Shown: positions 1 through 12,995 of the stretch, in pieces
How the letters are laid out: every line of letters begins with the position of its first letter
Numbering within the stretch: position 1 is the stretch's first letter
Assembly (NCBI RefSeq): GCF_001984175.1
Contig: NZ_MTQP01000066.1
Location: 186,001-250,000 of the forward strand
Length of the DNA: 64,000 nt
Source of the DNA: Saccharothrix sp. ALI-22-I
Lineage (GTDB): Bacteria > Actinomycetota > Actinomycetes > Mycobacteriales > Pseudonocardiaceae
Direction of reading: 5' to 3'
Made by a program: the position numbers and the translations under genes
Notes under the pieces: model-generated
The model's database searches: none
Seen by the model: only the letters and a program-made list of their open reading frames with translations
Told to the model about the DNA's origin: nothing

Positions 1-1149
1 GGTCAGGTTCCACGCGATCTTGAGGTTGTGGCCGACCACCGCGCGGTCCTGCTGCCAGCCGTGGGTGCGGTCGGGTGACCAGTCGCCGTGGAACCGCTCC
101 TGCACGAACGGGCTCGTCGCGTCCGGGAAGTGGTCGACGATCATGTCGAACGTCTCCTCCAGCATCCGCGCGTGCCGCTCTTCACCGGTGGCCAGGTAGA
201 GGTTGATCAGGTACGCGGGGGCGTGGTCGCCGATGGAGTTCCAGTTCTTGCGCGACCGGTTCGGGCCGAGGGACTCGTGGTGCGGGCTGAGCAGGATCGG
301 GTCGATGTGCGAGTAGTAGCCGCCGCGCACCGGGTCCTTGAAGAACCGGTCGAACAGCCGCAGCGTGCCGTCGATGTCGGAGGCGATGCGCGGGTCGCCG
401 GTGATCCGGTAGGTCTGGGTCGGCCCGACCAGGGCGTAGATCTGCTCGTAGGCCGGGATGGACTGCGAGTCGTCGCTGAACTCCGACGCGAAGCACCGCG
501 ACTGGATGCCGTCGCGCACGTCGATGCCGTGGTACCAGTACACGACGTTCTCGTCGCGGTCCACGAACCGCATGTTCTCGCGCAGGTACTCGGTGCCGCG
601 CTCGGCGACGCCGAGGAAGTCCTCGTCACCGGTGAGCATGTACGCGCTGGCCATGCCGTACACCAGGCGGGAGACGGTGTCGGTCTCCTGGACGTGGTCG
701 TCCGCCTTGTCGCCGCCCAGGCGCAGCACGGTGCGGTAGTCGGCGAAGTCGACCGGGTTGGTGGCGCCGAACTGGGCGTGCCGGTAGAACCGGGCGAGCT
801 CGGCCAACTGCCGGGGCCACCAGTCGGTCTCCTCGAACCGGTAGCCCTCACCCGGCCCGACCAGCACGACCCGCTTGGCGTCGAACGTGGTGGCGCCGCG
901 CTCCGGGTAGAACAGGCCGTGCACGAACACGTGCCGTCCGGGGCGGAGCAGCTCGACCATCGGCTCCGACACGCCGACGGGCCGTTCACCGAGGTTGCGG
1001 ATCATCTCCGCGTAGGTGTCGCGGGTGATCTTCGCCCGCACCGGGCGGCCGTCGCTGGTGCGCAGGTCGAGCGCGCCCCGAGTGGGGTCGTACCCGACCA
1101 CGTACCCCGCCACCAGGTCGGAGAACACGAAATCCATAGCGTTGTCCAT
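1..1149 (-). CDS. AGE-family epimerase/isomerase-like protein, C-terminus outside window
   Basis: The reading frame opens at ATG 1149 and stays open to base 1, giving 383 residues with the C-terminus missing. After about 120 residues that look beta-rich comes an alpha/alpha-barrel-like region typical of N-acylglucosamine 2-epimerase relatives, with short motifs such as YWYHGID, DDSQSIPAYEQ and NWNSIGDHAPAY. It is the fourth gene of a minus-strand run after two DJ-1 genes and a ThDP enzyme, so a role on the same unknown carbonyl or sugar metabolite is inferred. ATG 1137 is a possible alternative start; neither start has a strong ribosome binding site. The substrate cannot be told. The extra N-terminal domain is unusual for the family. 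Confidence 0.7.
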   Translation of the reverse strand, partial: MDNAMDFVFSDLVAGYVVGYDPTRGALDLRTSDGRPVRAKITRDTYAEMIRNLGERPVGVSEPMVELLRPGRHVFVHGLFYPERGATTFDAKRVVLVGPGEGYRFEETDWWPRQLAELARFYRHAQFGATNPVDFADYRTVLRLGGDKADDHVQETDTVSRLVYGMASAYMLTGDEDFLGVAERGTEYLRENMRFVDRDENVVYWYHGIDVRDGIQSRCFASEFSDDSQSIPAYEQIYALVGPTQTYRITGDPRIASDIDGTLRLFDRFFKDPVRGGYYSHIDPILLSPHHESLGPNRSRKNWNSIGDHAPAYLINLYLATGEERHARMLEETFDMIVDHFPDATSPFVQERFHGDWSPDRTHGWQQDRAVVGHNLKIAWNLT

Positions 1150-1178
1150 TCTGAATTGCCGCTGCTCCGCAGACGGCG

Positions 1179-1277
1179 GCGAGGTCGCCTGGAAGTCGGT
1201 CGTTCGCGCCTGATTTTCCGACGATCGAAAAGCGTGATCGCCGGAAAATCAGGCACGAACGACCGACGCGACCTCGC
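1179..1277. repeat. Long near-perfect inverted repeat between two operon genes
   Basis: A 26-base arm at 1195-1220 is matched by its reverse complement at 1242-1267 with one mismatch. Outside these arms, 1179-1188 pairs exactly with 1268-1277, leaving a 6-base bulge (1189-1194). The 21-base centre itself carries CGATC...GATCG (1222-1226 and 1236-1240). It lies in the 158-base gap between a DJ-1 stop and the epimerase start, so it could be an internal terminator/attenuator, an mRNA-processing hairpin or a small palindromic mobile repeat. Confidence 0.85.
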
Positions 1278-1307
1278 GGGGCGGGCGTTCGGTTCAGCGG
1301 CGTCCCG

Positions 1308-1994
1308 CTACGCCCGGTCTTCTGCGGCGTGGCGAGGGGAGGGGGGCATTCCGATGCCGCGGAGCATCCGCTGGCGGCTGCGCATGGTGCCGACTGGGGT
1401 GCGGGCGGCGATGAGGTCGATCAGGGTGCGGGCGAAGAGGTGCGCGGCGTCGGCGCTGCGGCCGGTGACCAGGTCGCCGTCCACCACCACGTCCTGGTCG
1501 GTGTAGACCGCGCCCATGTTGCGCACGTCCCCGATCAGGTTGTTGTGGCAGGTGACCCGGCGACCGGCCACCACCTCGGGGATCGGCGCGACCAGCCACA
1601 TGCCGTGGCAGATGATGCCCTTGAGCACGCCGGGTGTGGCGAACGCGCGTTCCAGCAGCCGCACCGCGGGCGCGTTGGTGTTGACGTCCTCGCTGTAGCG
1701 CAACCGGTCCGACACCATCCCCGAGGGCACGATGATCGCGTCGTAGCTCTTCAGCCTGGCGTCGTCCACCGCCTCCAGGTCACCGGTGACGGTCATCGGC
1801 ACCTGGTACTCGTGGCCGGTGAAGGTGATCGACTCCTGACCCCACAGCCGGGTCAGGTAGTCGATCGTGGCGCCCTCCTCGGCGAACCTCCGCTCGTAGT
1901 AGGCGATTTCCGGTTCGACGTAATCGGTTTCCATCAGGATCGCGATGGTGCGGCCGGCCAACTGGCCACTCTCGCGACGCGCGAGGGTCGGCAT
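1308..1994 (-). CDS. DJ-1/PfpI family protein
   Basis: This 228-residue cytoplasmic protein has the class I glutamine-amidotransferase-like fold of DJ-1/PfpI proteins. The nucleophile-elbow cysteine is C129 in IICHGMW, followed by H130, and E27 is a plausible acidic partner near the N-terminus. Family members include proteases, glyoxalases, deglycases and hydratases, so the reaction is open. The start at ATG 1994 has a GGGGGAG ribosome binding site. It lies 10 bases after the ThDP-enzyme stop, which indicates co-transcription. The last 30 residues are Arg-rich and probably disordered. Confidence 0.85.
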   Translation of the reverse strand: MPTLARRESGQLAGRTIAILMETDYVEPEIAYYERRFAEEGATIDYLTRLWGQESITFTGHEYQVPMTVTGDLEAVDDARLKSYDAIIVPSGMVSDRLRYSEDVNTNAPAVRLLERAFATPGVLKGIICHGMWLVAPIPEVVAGRRVTCHNNLIGDVRNMGAVYTDQDVVVDGDLVTGRSADAAHLFARTLIDLIAARTPVGTMRSRQRMLRGIGMPPSPRHAAEDRA

Positions 1995-2004
1995 GTCTCC
2001 CCCG

Positions 2005-3615
2005 CTACTTCGTGACCAGGTCGACCAGGAACGGACCGGTGGCGGTGAGCATGCGGCGCACCGCGCCCGCCACCTGGCTCGGCTTCTCCACCCGCATGCC
2101 GTCCACGCCCAGCGCTCGGGCCAGCTCGACGAACCCGATCTCCGGCTTGCCCAGGTCGAACCCGGACGGGTACTCGTGCCGGTCGATGCCGCGTTCGCGC
2201 CAGTACTGCTCGATGTTGAGGTCCAGCAGCTCGTAGCGGTGGTTGTTGCAGATGACGAACTTGGCGTTGACGCCTTCCCGGGCCGCGGTCCACAGCGCCT
2301 GGATGGTGTACATGCTGCCGCCGTCGCCGGTGAAGCCGATGACCTCGGCGTCGGGCCGGGCCATCTTGGCGCCGATGGCGCCGGGGATGCCGATGCCCAG
2401 CGAGCCGCCGCGGGTGGAGAAGTAGTTGCCGGCCACGCGCGGCGGCAGGTACTTGGTCAGGCCCGGCGAGGCGGTGAGCGCCTCGTCGAACACGACCAGG
2501 TCGCTGCCGCCCTGCTCGGCGAGTTCGGCCGCGAACAGCTCCATCATCGGCGCGTTCTGCTCCGGCCGGGGTCTGCGCCACACGGCGGAGGATCGGGCGG
2601 TGGGCCTGCGGCCGGCGGCGAAGAGCCGTTCGGCCAGGGCCGCCAGGGTGTGCTTGGGATCGGCGGCCAGGGCCACGTCCACCGGGTGGTTCTTGGCGAT
2701 CTCGTAGGTGTCCAGGTCGACGTGGACGATCTTGGCGTCGGCCCGGAACGGGTTGTGCAGCGAGGGGAACACCTCGGGGAACACGTAGGTGCCCACGATC
2801 AGCACGGCGTCCGCGTCGGCGACTTGCCGTTCGCTGTTGGCGCCGAACATGTGCCCGAGTTGCCCCTGCCACAGCGGGTGGGTGTTGTCCATGTTGAGTT
2901 CGGAGGAGTCCAGGCCCCACACCGGCGCGTCGAGCAGTTCCGCGACGCGGGTCAGCTCCTCCTGGGCGCCGGAGACCGACACGCCGTCACCCATGAGGAT
3001 CACGGGGTGGTACGCGCCGGTCAGCGCGGCGGTCGCCCTGTCCAGGTCCTGTGGGACAGGGACGACCGCCTGGCTGGGGATGGTGCTGGGCCACACCGGC
3101 TCGGTGTTCTCCGCGTCGAGCACGTCCATCGGCAGCGCGACGAAGACCGGGCCGCGTGGCGCGGTCATGGCGGTCTTCACCGCGCGGCGCAGGGTGCGCA
3201 GCAGCGACGAGGGGTGGGTGACCCGGGTGGCCCACTTGGTCACCGGCGTCGCCATCGCGACGAGGTCGGTGGCCATCTGCGAGTCCATCGCGTCGTACCG
3301 CACCCCGGCCTCGCCCGCGATGACCACCAGCGGTGAATGACCGCGCATGGCCTGGTACAGCATGCCGATGCCGTTGCCGAGCCCCACTCCGGTGTGCAAC
3401 TGGACCAGTGCGGGGCCCGCCGTCGCCCTGGCGTAGCCGTCGGCCATCGCGATCGCGACGGTCTCCTGCAACGCCAGGACGTACTCGAAGCCCGGCACGC
3501 CCTCCAGGATGTCCAGGAATCCTTCTTCGACGGTTCCCGGATTCCCGAACATCCGGGTAAAGCCATCCGCGACGAACTGCTCGAAGATGGCTACCTTTCC
3601 CGGCCTTGCGGTCAT
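2005..3615 (-). CDS. ThDP-dependent decarboxylase/lyase-like enzyme
   Basis: This 536-residue protein has the three-domain layout of the acetolactate synthase/benzoylformate decarboxylase superfamily. E51, in ALQETVAIAMADGYAR, is the conserved glutamate that activates thiamine diphosphate. The Mg-ThDP motif GFTGDGGS...ICNN lies in the C-terminal third. The family acts on 2-oxo acids or transfers activated aldehydes; the substrate is not evident. The start at ATG 3615 follows AAGGAAA. Flanking DJ-1 genes suggest handling of a reactive aldehyde or oxo compound, which is inference. Length is normal for the family. Confidence 0.88.
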   Translation of the reverse strand: MTARPGKVAIFEQFVADGFTRMFGNPGTVEEGFLDILEGVPGFEYVLALQETVAIAMADGYARATAGPALVQLHTGVGLGNGIGMLYQAMRGHSPLVVIAGEAGVRYDAMDSQMATDLVAMATPVTKWATRVTHPSSLLRTLRRAVKTAMTAPRGPVFVALPMDVLDAENTEPVWPSTIPSQAVVPVPQDLDRATAALTGAYHPVILMGDGVSVSGAQEELTRVAELLDAPVWGLDSSELNMDNTHPLWQGQLGHMFGANSERQVADADAVLIVGTYVFPEVFPSLHNPFRADAKIVHVDLDTYEIAKNHPVDVALAADPKHTLAALAERLFAAGRRPTARSSAVWRRPRPEQNAPMMELFAAELAEQGGSDLVVFDEALTASPGLTKYLPPRVAGNYFSTRGGSLGIGIPGAIGAKMARPDAEVIGFTGDGGSMYTIQALWTAAREGVNAKFVICNNHRYELLDLNIEQYWRERGIDRHEYPSGFDLGKPEIGFVELARALGVDGMRVEKPSQVAGAVRRMLTATGPFLVDLVTK

Positions 3616-3651
3616 GACCGATTTCCTTCCCGGTTGGTAGTGGCTAGCGGG

Positions 3652-4476
3652 TCACCAGCCGAATCGGCGCAGACCCGACTCCAGGACTTCGACGAGCTTT
3701 TCGCCGGCCGGGAACGAGTCCGGCGTGGAACGCGCGGTGATGAACGGGAAGTCCACGATCACCGACACTTCCTTGCCCACGTTGCCGTGGTAGCCGCCGT
3801 CCGGGCCGGTGGCGTCGCGGAGGATGTACTCCAGCGGGTACGGCGGCGGACCCATGTTGAAGTCGACGCCGATGAATCCGGTGCCGTCCTTGTAGTCGTA
3901 CTCCTTGCAGTGGCCGGTGACGTGCTTGCCCCAGATGATCGACTTGCGGTCCTCCCAGTCGCGGGCGAAGGCCAGCGGCGCGACGCCGTAGCACTCGCCG
4001 ACGACAGGCTTGTCCGCGCGGATGAACGCCAGGATCAGCTCGTGCAGCCGCTCGTTGTTGGCCAGATCCACGATCGGGCCCGAGCCGCCGACGATCACCA
4101 GCGCGTCGAACTGCCTGATGTCGTCGTCGAGGTTGCCCAGCTCACGGTTGTAGGCCTCGATCTTGCGCAGGAAGTCCGGCTCGCTGAAGTACGGGCGGTC
4201 GGGAATCCACTCGGACAGGCTGATGGGGTTGTCGAGCCGGGACGACTCGTCCAGTTCCTTGGCCGCGACCGCGACCTCGGGCGTGGTCACCGACCGGCCC
4301 AGGGGCGGGTCGATGTAGCCGGGGTCCAGGCTCGGCGGGAGGGCGCGGGCCCGCGCGCCGGTGGGCGTCGCGAAGACCGACTGGTAGCCCTGCTCGTCGA
4401 ACGTGGCGACCGGGCCGAGCAGTTCCTCGCCCCAGTAGCCGTATTCCGAGAGGACGATCAGAATCTTCTTCGTCAT
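3652..4476 (-). CDS. DJ-1/PfpI (Hsp31-like) family protein
   Basis: This is the first gene of the minus-strand operon, 274 residues from ATG 4476, which follows GGAGAAACG. An upstream in-frame extension to 4635 looks non-coding and was rejected. The nucleophile is C162 in VVGECYGVAPLA with the adjacent E161, an arrangement like Hsp31-type proteins or glyoxalase III. The length, longer than classic DJ-1, also fits the Hsp31-like group. The next gene, a ThDP enzyme, starts 36 bases downstream. Activity as a glyoxalase, deglycase or amidase is possible but unproven. Confidence 0.85.
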   Translation of the reverse strand: MTKKILIVLSEYGYWGEELLGPVATFDEQGYQSVFATPTGARARALPPSLDPGYIDPPLGRSVTTPEVAVAAKELDESSRLDNPISLSEWIPDRPYFSEPDFLRKIEAYNRELGNLDDDIRQFDALVIVGGSGPIVDLANNERLHELILAFIRADKPVVGECYGVAPLAFARDWEDRKSIIWGKHVTGHCKEYDYKDGTGFIGVDFNMGPPPYPLEYILRDATGPDGGYHGNVGKEVSVIVDFPFITARSTPDSFPAGEKLVEVLESGLRRFGW

Positions 4477-4767
4477 CGTTTCTCCGTCACTGGTGTCGGC
4501 AGTGTTGAATTCGTCTGCCGGGAGCAAGTTGACCAGCGCGGCCGGTTGACGACAAGGAGCCGGGTGACCTGCGGCGTCACTCCGTGCAGTGCGCCGAGGA
4601 GTTAACGCGAAAGCCCGGCCGGACGGTCCGCGCACACTTCGTCAGCTCACCCCTGGACAAGGCCGTCGTCGCTGGTCACGAACTTTCCGAACCGATCGAG
4701 CAACGCTTATCGCGGCGTTGGCGGTGCGGCATCCTTTTGTTTGATCCACCGAGAAAGGACGGCAGCG

Positions 4768-6753
<1,986 letters not shown>

Positions 6754-6757
6754 CCCC

Positions 6758-8439
<1,682 letters not shown>

Positions 8440-8443
<4 letters not shown>

Positions 8444-9708
8444 CGACCGCGGTGGACACCCTCACCGGCGCGCTCGCCGGCTGGCTGCCCCGACAGCGCT
8501 GGTACGCGGGCAAGGACCGGGCGCCGGGAACGGTGCACGTCGAACGCGTCACCCCGCTGCTGCACGGCGACCCGGCACTGCTGCACGTCCTCGTGGCGGT
8601 CGACGGCGAGCGGTACCAGGTGCTGCTGGGCAGGCGGTCCTCCTTGCCCGCCGACCTCGCCGACGCCGCCATCCTGGACACACCCGGCGGAGTCGTCTAC
8701 GCGGCCACCCACGACGGCGAGTTGATGTCCCGCCTCCTCGGCTGCCTCCAGGGCACCGCCGATGGACCCGTGTTCGACACCGAACCCGGCGCCCGCGTCG
8801 CGTTCGACCTGCCCGCCCGCATCCTGCCCGTCGAGCAGAGCAACACCTCGCTGATCTTCGGCGACCGGTACATCCTCAAGCTGTTCCGCCGCGTGCTGCC
8901 CGGCGCGCACCCCGACGTCGAACTCCACCGCGCCCTGCACTCCGTGGGCGCCCGGCACGTCGCCAGGATGCTCGGCAGCCTCACCGTCGAGGTCGACGGC
9001 ATCCCCGCCGCGCTCGGCATCCTCCAGGAGTTCCTGCCCGACGCCCAGGACGGCTGGACCCTCGCCACCACCGACCGGGCCGCGTTCGCCGGTGAGGCCG
9101 CCGAACTCGGCCGCTCCGTCGCCACCGTGCACAACGCCCTGTCCAGCGCGTTCGGGCCGCGCAACATCGCCGTTGACGACCTCGCCGACACCGCCGACCG
9201 CCTGCACCTGCGGTTCGCCGCGCTCGCCGACGGCATCCCCGAACTCGCGCCGCACGAGCGCGCCCTGCGCGAGGCGTTCGACCGGGTCCGCACCGCACGC
9301 GGGCCGTTCACCCTGCAACGCGTGCACGGCGACCTGCACCTGGGGCAGGCACTGCGCTCGGGCGGCCGGTGGACGTTGATCGACTTCGAAGGCGAGCCCG
9401 GACAGCCCCTCGCCGAACGCAACGCGCCGCGCCACCCGTTGCAGGACGTGGCCACGATGCTGCGCTCGTTCGACTACGCCGCCCACCACGGCGGCGCGGC
9501 TGACGTGGCCTGGGCCCAACGGATGCGTGACGCGTTCTGCGACGGCTACGCCGAGATCCTGGACGACCCACGTGACCAGCCCGTGCTGCTGCACGCCTTC
9601 GAGCTGGACAAAGCCGTCTACGAAGTCGCCTACGAGCGGGCACACCGCCCCGACTGGACGTCCATCCCGCTCGGCGCGATCACCCGCATCCTCGGTGCCG
9701 CGTCATGA
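8440..9708 (+). CDS. mak: Maltokinase Mak (Pep2)
   Basis: This 422-residue ATP-dependent maltose kinase forms maltose-1-phosphate. It has an N-terminal cap (about residues 1-90, with [12 protein letters not shown]) and an aminoglycoside-phosphotransferase-like kinase domain with probable ATP-binding K147, catalytic D298 in HGDLHLGQ and Mg-binding D315 in IDFEGEP. ATG 8440 overlaps the treS stop (ATGA), as expected for translational coupling. The long in-frame extension upstream is an antifunctional reading of treS and was rejected. A stand-alone relative of the cap domain occurs at 24039-24644. Confidence 0.96.
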
Positions 9709-11840
9709 CCGCCGTCCTCCCGCCCCTCGAAGAGGTGGATCGGCTCCTCGTCGGCGACCACCGGGACCCGCACGCAGTCCTCGGCGCGCACCCGGCCGGA
9801 TCTGACACCGTCGTGCGGACCGTGCAACCCGGCGCGCACGCCGTCACCGTCGTCGCCGACGGCGTCCGACACGAACTCACCGACCTCGCACACGGACTGT
9901 TCGCCGGCTTCGTCCCCGGACGCGTCACCGACTACCGATTCGAGGTCGAACACGGCCACGAACTGCGCGTGGTCGAAGACCCCTACGCGTGTCCACCGAC
10001 CGTGTCACCTGCCGACTTGGACCTCATAGCCCGAGGTGAACACCCCCGGCTGTGGGACGTGCTCGGCGCCCACCCGCGTGACGGCGGAGTCGCGTTCGCC
10101 GTGTGGGCGCCCAACGCCCAGGGCGTCCGCGTCGCCGGCGACTTCGACTCCTGGGTCGGCCGCGGCACACCCCTGCGCCACCTCGGCGCGGGCGTCTGGG
10201 AGGTGTTCGTACCCGGCGTCCGGCCCGGCTGCCGCTACAAGTTCCGCATCCTCGGCGCCGACGGCGGCTGGCACGAACACGCCGACCCGATGGCGTCCGC
10301 CACCGAGGTCCCGCCCGCCACCGCCTCCGTCGTCACCACCACCCACCACGAGTGGCACGACCACGACTGGGTCGCACGCAGGCCTTCCGTCGACTGGCAA
10401 CGCGCCCCGATCAGCATCTACGAAGTGCACCTCGGCTCGTGGCGCGTCGGCCTCTCCTACCGCGACCTGGCCGTCGAACTCGGCGACTACGCGCAGGAGA
10501 TGGGCTTCACCCACGTCGAACTCCTCCCCACCACCGAACACCCGTTCGGCGGCTCGTGGGGGTACCAGACCACCTCCTACTACGCGCCCACCGCCCGCTT
10601 CGGCACCCCCGACGAGTTCCGCCACCTGGTCGACCACCTGCACTCGCTCGGCATCGGCGTCATCCTCGACTGGGTCCCCGCCCACTTCCCCCGCGACGCC
10701 TGGGCGCTGGCCCGCTTCGACGGCACGCCCCTCTACGAACACCCCGACCCGCGCCGGGGCGAACACCCCGACTGGGGCACCCTCGTGTTCGACCTGGGTC
10801 GCCCGGAAGTGTGCAACTTCCTCGTCTCCTCGGCCCTCTACTGGCTCACCGAATTTCACCTCGACGGGTTACGGGTCGACGCCGTCGCCTCCATGCTCTA
10901 CCTCGACTACTCCCGCCCCGACGGCCAGTGGCTGCCCAACGAGCACGGCGGGCGGGAGAACCTGGAGGCCGTCGCGTTCCTGCGCACGCTCAACGAGACC
11001 GTCGCCACCCGGTGCCCCGGCGTGCTGGTGTTCGCCGAGGAATCCACCACCTGGCCCGGCGTGACCAGCGACGACGGCCTCCGGTTCGATTTCAAGTGGA
11101 ACATGGGCTGGATGCACGACACGCTGCACTACCTGCGCCACGACCCCATCCGGCGGGCCCACCACCACGGTGAAATAACTCATTCGATCGAGTACGCGTG
11201 GAGCGAGAACTACCTCCTGCCGCTGTCCCACGACGAAGTCGTGCACGGCAAGGGCTCCCTGTGGCAGCGCATGCCCGGTGACGACCAGCGCAAAGCCGCC
11301 GGCGTGCGTGCCCTGCTCGCCTACCAGTGGGCCCACCCCGGCAAGAAACTGCTGTTCATGGGCGGTGAGTTCGGCCAACCGCGGGAGTGGGACGCCGACG
11401 ACTCGCTGGCCTGGTGGCTGCTCGCCGAACACGGCGGCATGAACTACCACCGGGGCATCCAGCGGATGGTCGCCGACCTCAACGAGGTCTACCGGCGTGA
11501 ACCGGCCCTGCACACGCTCGACGGCACACCCGGCGGGTTCTCCTGGATTCGCGCCGACGACGCGGCGAACAACGTCATCGCGTTCCAGCGGCACGGCGCG
11601 GACGGCTCGGTGCTCGTGTGCGTGGTCAACTTCGCCGGTGTGGCCCACCACGACTACCGGCTCGGCCTGCCGCGCACGGGCCGGTGGCAGGAGGTGCTGA
11701 ACACCGACCTGACGGACTACGGCGGGACGGGCGTGGTCAACGGTGCGGTGGAGGCGGTCGCCGAACCGCTGGACGGCCTGGCCGCGACCGCCGTGCTGCG
11801 ACTGCCCGCGAACGGGGTCGTCTGGCTGACCCCGGCGTGA
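9705..11840 (+). CDS. glgB: GlgB: 1,4-alpha-glucan branching enzyme
   Basis: This 711-residue GH13_9 enzyme introduces alpha-1,6 branches into the glucan extended by GlgE. A double N-terminal region ([14 protein letters not shown], then a CBM48-like domain at about 105-215) precedes the catalytic barrel. The nucleophile is D392 in [16 protein letters not shown] and the acid/base E445 in [10 protein letters not shown]. The [12 protein letters not shown] motif is diagnostic. ATG 9705 overlaps the mak stop by ATGA. It is the last gene of the GlgE operon. Confidence 0.97.
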   Translation: MTAVLPPLEEVDRLLVGDHRDPHAVLGAHPAGSDTVVRTVQPGAHAVTVVADGVRHELTDLAHGLFAGFVPGRVTDYRFEVEHGHELRVVEDPYACPPTVSPADLDLIARGEHPRLWDVLGAHPRDGGVAFAVWAPNAQGVRVAGDFDSWVGRGTPLRHLGAGVWEVFVPGVRPGCRYKFRILGADGGWHEHADPMASATEVPPATASVVTTTHHEWHDHDWVARRPSVDWQRAPISIYEVHLGSWRVGLSYRDLAVELGDYAQEMGFTHVELLPTTEHPFGGSWGYQTTSYYAPTARFGTPDEFRHLVDHLHSLGIGVILDWVPAHFPRDAWALARFDGTPLYEHPDPRRGEHPDWGTLVFDLGRPEVCNFLVSSALYWLTEFHLDGLRVDAVASMLYLDYSRPDGQWLPNEHGGRENLEAVAFLRTLNETVATRCPGVLVFAEESTTWPGVTSDDGLRFDFKWNMGWMHDTLHYLRHDPIRRAHHHGEITHSIEYAWSENYLLPLSHDEVVHGKGSLWQRMPGDDQRKAAGVRALLAYQWAHPGKKLLFMGGEFGQPREWDADDSLAWWLLAEHGGMNYHRGIQRMVADLNEVYRREPALHTLDGTPGGFSWIRADDAANNVIAFQRHGADGSVLVCVVNFAGVAHHDYRLGLPRTGRWQEVLNTDLTDYGGTGVVNGAVEAVAEPLDGLAATAVLRLPANGVVWLTPA

Positions 11841-11844
11841 GCGC

Positions 11845-11932
11845 GTGGGGCCCGGCCTCGCCTGGTCCGCTCGGCCTCTCCCGGCCTGATCCGGGTCTGC
11901 TCCGGGTCTGATCTGGGCGAACCGGGCCCCAC
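11845..11932. terminator. Inverted repeat after glgB, possible terminator
   Basis: GTGGGGCCCGG at 11845-11855 pairs perfectly with CCGGGCCCCAC at 11922-11932. The intervening 66 bases hold a tandem TCCGGGTCTG/CTCCGGGTCTG repeat. There is no U-run, as is usual in actinobacteria. It starts 4 bases after the glgB stop, so a transcript end is the simplest reading. Confidence 0.5.
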
Positions 11933-12022
11933 CCGATCGGCGTCGATCGTTTTCGCAACCCTGGCCGTACCTCTCCCTGAACACGCGTGTAACTTCCGTC
12001 CAAACGGGGTAGAGGATTTTCC

Positions 12023-12190
12023 ATGAGCAGCACACCTATCTACGACGAGCTGGCCGCCATCCTGCTCGCCGACCACGCCGCCGCGCCCGAATCCGCGGTC
12101 GCCGGCAAGCAACAGGCCGAGCCGGTGGACGAGGCCTCCAAGCAGGTCCGCACCGGTGGTCGACGGCGCAAGCCCGAACCGGATGCTTGA
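12023..12190 (+). CDS. Small hydrophilic protein of unknown function
   Basis: This 55-residue open frame starts MSSTPIYDELAAILLADHAA and ends in a basic tail (GGRRRKPEPDA). An AGAGG motif lies 8 bases before the ATG. Codon use with a G/C third position fits a real gene. It has no membrane segment, signal peptide or cysteine. It stands alone between the glgB terminator region and the SOS box of the AlkB-like gene. No function can be given; small proteins with a similar IYDEL start seem to recur in actinobacteria, which is recollection only. Confidence 0.6.
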   Translation: MSSTPIYDELAAILLADHAAAPESAVAGKQQAEPVDEASKQVRTGGRRRKPEPDA

Positions 12191-12229
12191 TCTTTAAATC
12201 AACACTGAAGCCATAGAGCCCATCATGGG

Positions 12230-12245
12230 TCGAACGCGTGTTCGA
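12230..12245. promoter_or_regulatory. SOS box (LexA site), perfect consensus
   Basis: TCGAACGCGTGTTCGA matches the actinobacterial SOS box TCGAAC-N4-GTTCGA at every consensus base, and the dyad extends to 12227-12248 (GGGTCGAA...TTCGACCC). It ends 21 bases before the ATG of the AlkB-like gene and directly abuts its -10 element, a position suited to repression by LexA. Confidence 0.88.
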
Positions 12246-12254
12246 CCCAAGCGT

Positions 12255-12260
12255 TATGCT
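12255..12260 (+). promoter_or_regulatory. -10 element of a probably leaderless promoter
   Basis: TATGCT fits TANNNT and ends 6 bases before ATG 12267, so transcription should begin at or next to the A of the start codon. There is no ribosome binding site before this ATG, in keeping with a leaderless mRNA. The -35 region would fall inside the SOS box. Confidence 0.6.
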
Positions 12261-12266
12261 GCCGTC

Positions 12267-12884
12267 ATGCAGGTGTCGCTGTTCGACGACGGCGCGCAGA
12301 CGCCCGCCTTGCGCCCGCTGACCGGCGTGCGACGGACGGTGCTGGGTGACGGCGCGTGGGTCGACGTGCTCCCCGGCTGGCTGACCGGCGCGGACGCGCT
12401 GTTCCAGCGCCTGGCCGCCGAGGTGCCCTGGCGTGCCGAGCGCAGGCAGATGTACGAGCGCGTGGTCGACGTCCCGCGCCTGCTCTGCTTCTACGACGAG
12501 GACGCTCCCCTGCCGGACCCCGTGCTGACACGGGCCCGCGACGAGTTGAGCGCCTGGTACGCCGAGGAGTTGGGCGAACCGTTCCGCACCGCCGGGCTCT
12601 GCTACTACCGCGACGGGCGGGACTCCGTGGCCTGGCACGGTGACACGATCGGGCGAGGCTCCACTGAGGACACGATGGTGGCGATCCTGTCCGCCGGCAC
12701 ACCACGCGCGCTGGCGTTGCGCCCGCGCGGAGGCGGCGCGACGGTGCGGTACGCGTTGGGCCACGGCGACCTGATCGTGATGGGCGGTTCGTGCCAGCGG
12801 ACGTGGGAGCACGCCATCCCCAAGGCGACCAAGCCGGTCGGACCGCGGATCAGCATCCAGTTCCGGCCACGCGGCGTGCGCTGA
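12267..12884 (+). CDS. AlkB-like Fe(II)/2-oxoglutarate-dependent dioxygenase (DNA alkylation repair)
   Basis: This 205-residue protein belongs to the AlkB dioxygenase family, which removes alkyl groups from nucleobases by oxidation. The iron triad is H124 and D126 in WHGD and H182 in WEHAIPK; R194 and R200 in RISIQFR are the expected 2-oxoglutarate and substrate arginines. It is close in length to E. coli AlkB. The start at ATG 12267 is chosen because it begins with the family-typical SLFD stretch and sits on a leaderless promoter; an upstream in-frame start would place coding sequence through the SOS box. Regulation by LexA is inferred from that box. Confidence 0.9.
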   Translation: MQVSLFDDGAQTPALRPLTGVRRTVLGDGAWVDVLPGWLTGADALFQRLAAEVPWRAERRQMYERVVDVPRLLCFYDEDAPLPDPVLTRARDELSAWYAEELGEPFRTAGLCYYRDGRDSVAWHGDTIGRGSTEDTMVAILSAGTPRALALRPRGGGATVRYALGHGDLIVMGGSCQRTWEHAIPKATKPVGPRISIQFRPRGVR

Positions 12885-12995
12885 CCCGTTCGGCGCAGCG
12901 ATCTCCGGGCCCTCCCGGCGAACCGGACGTCGTCGCTGGTAGTGCCCCGAATTCTGGTCCTTGTAGACCATCACCGCCGTCACTACTCTCCCGCC

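Noticed and set aside
88-1506. Long plus-strand open frame opposite the epimerase
   Set aside because: Arg/Val-rich antisense shadow of the minus-strand epimerase and DJ-1 genes; no domain and spans the palindrome.
1945-3336. Plus-strand frame across the ThDP enzyme
   Set aside because: Low-complexity shadow; the minus strand holds the ThDP motif and a ribosome binding site.
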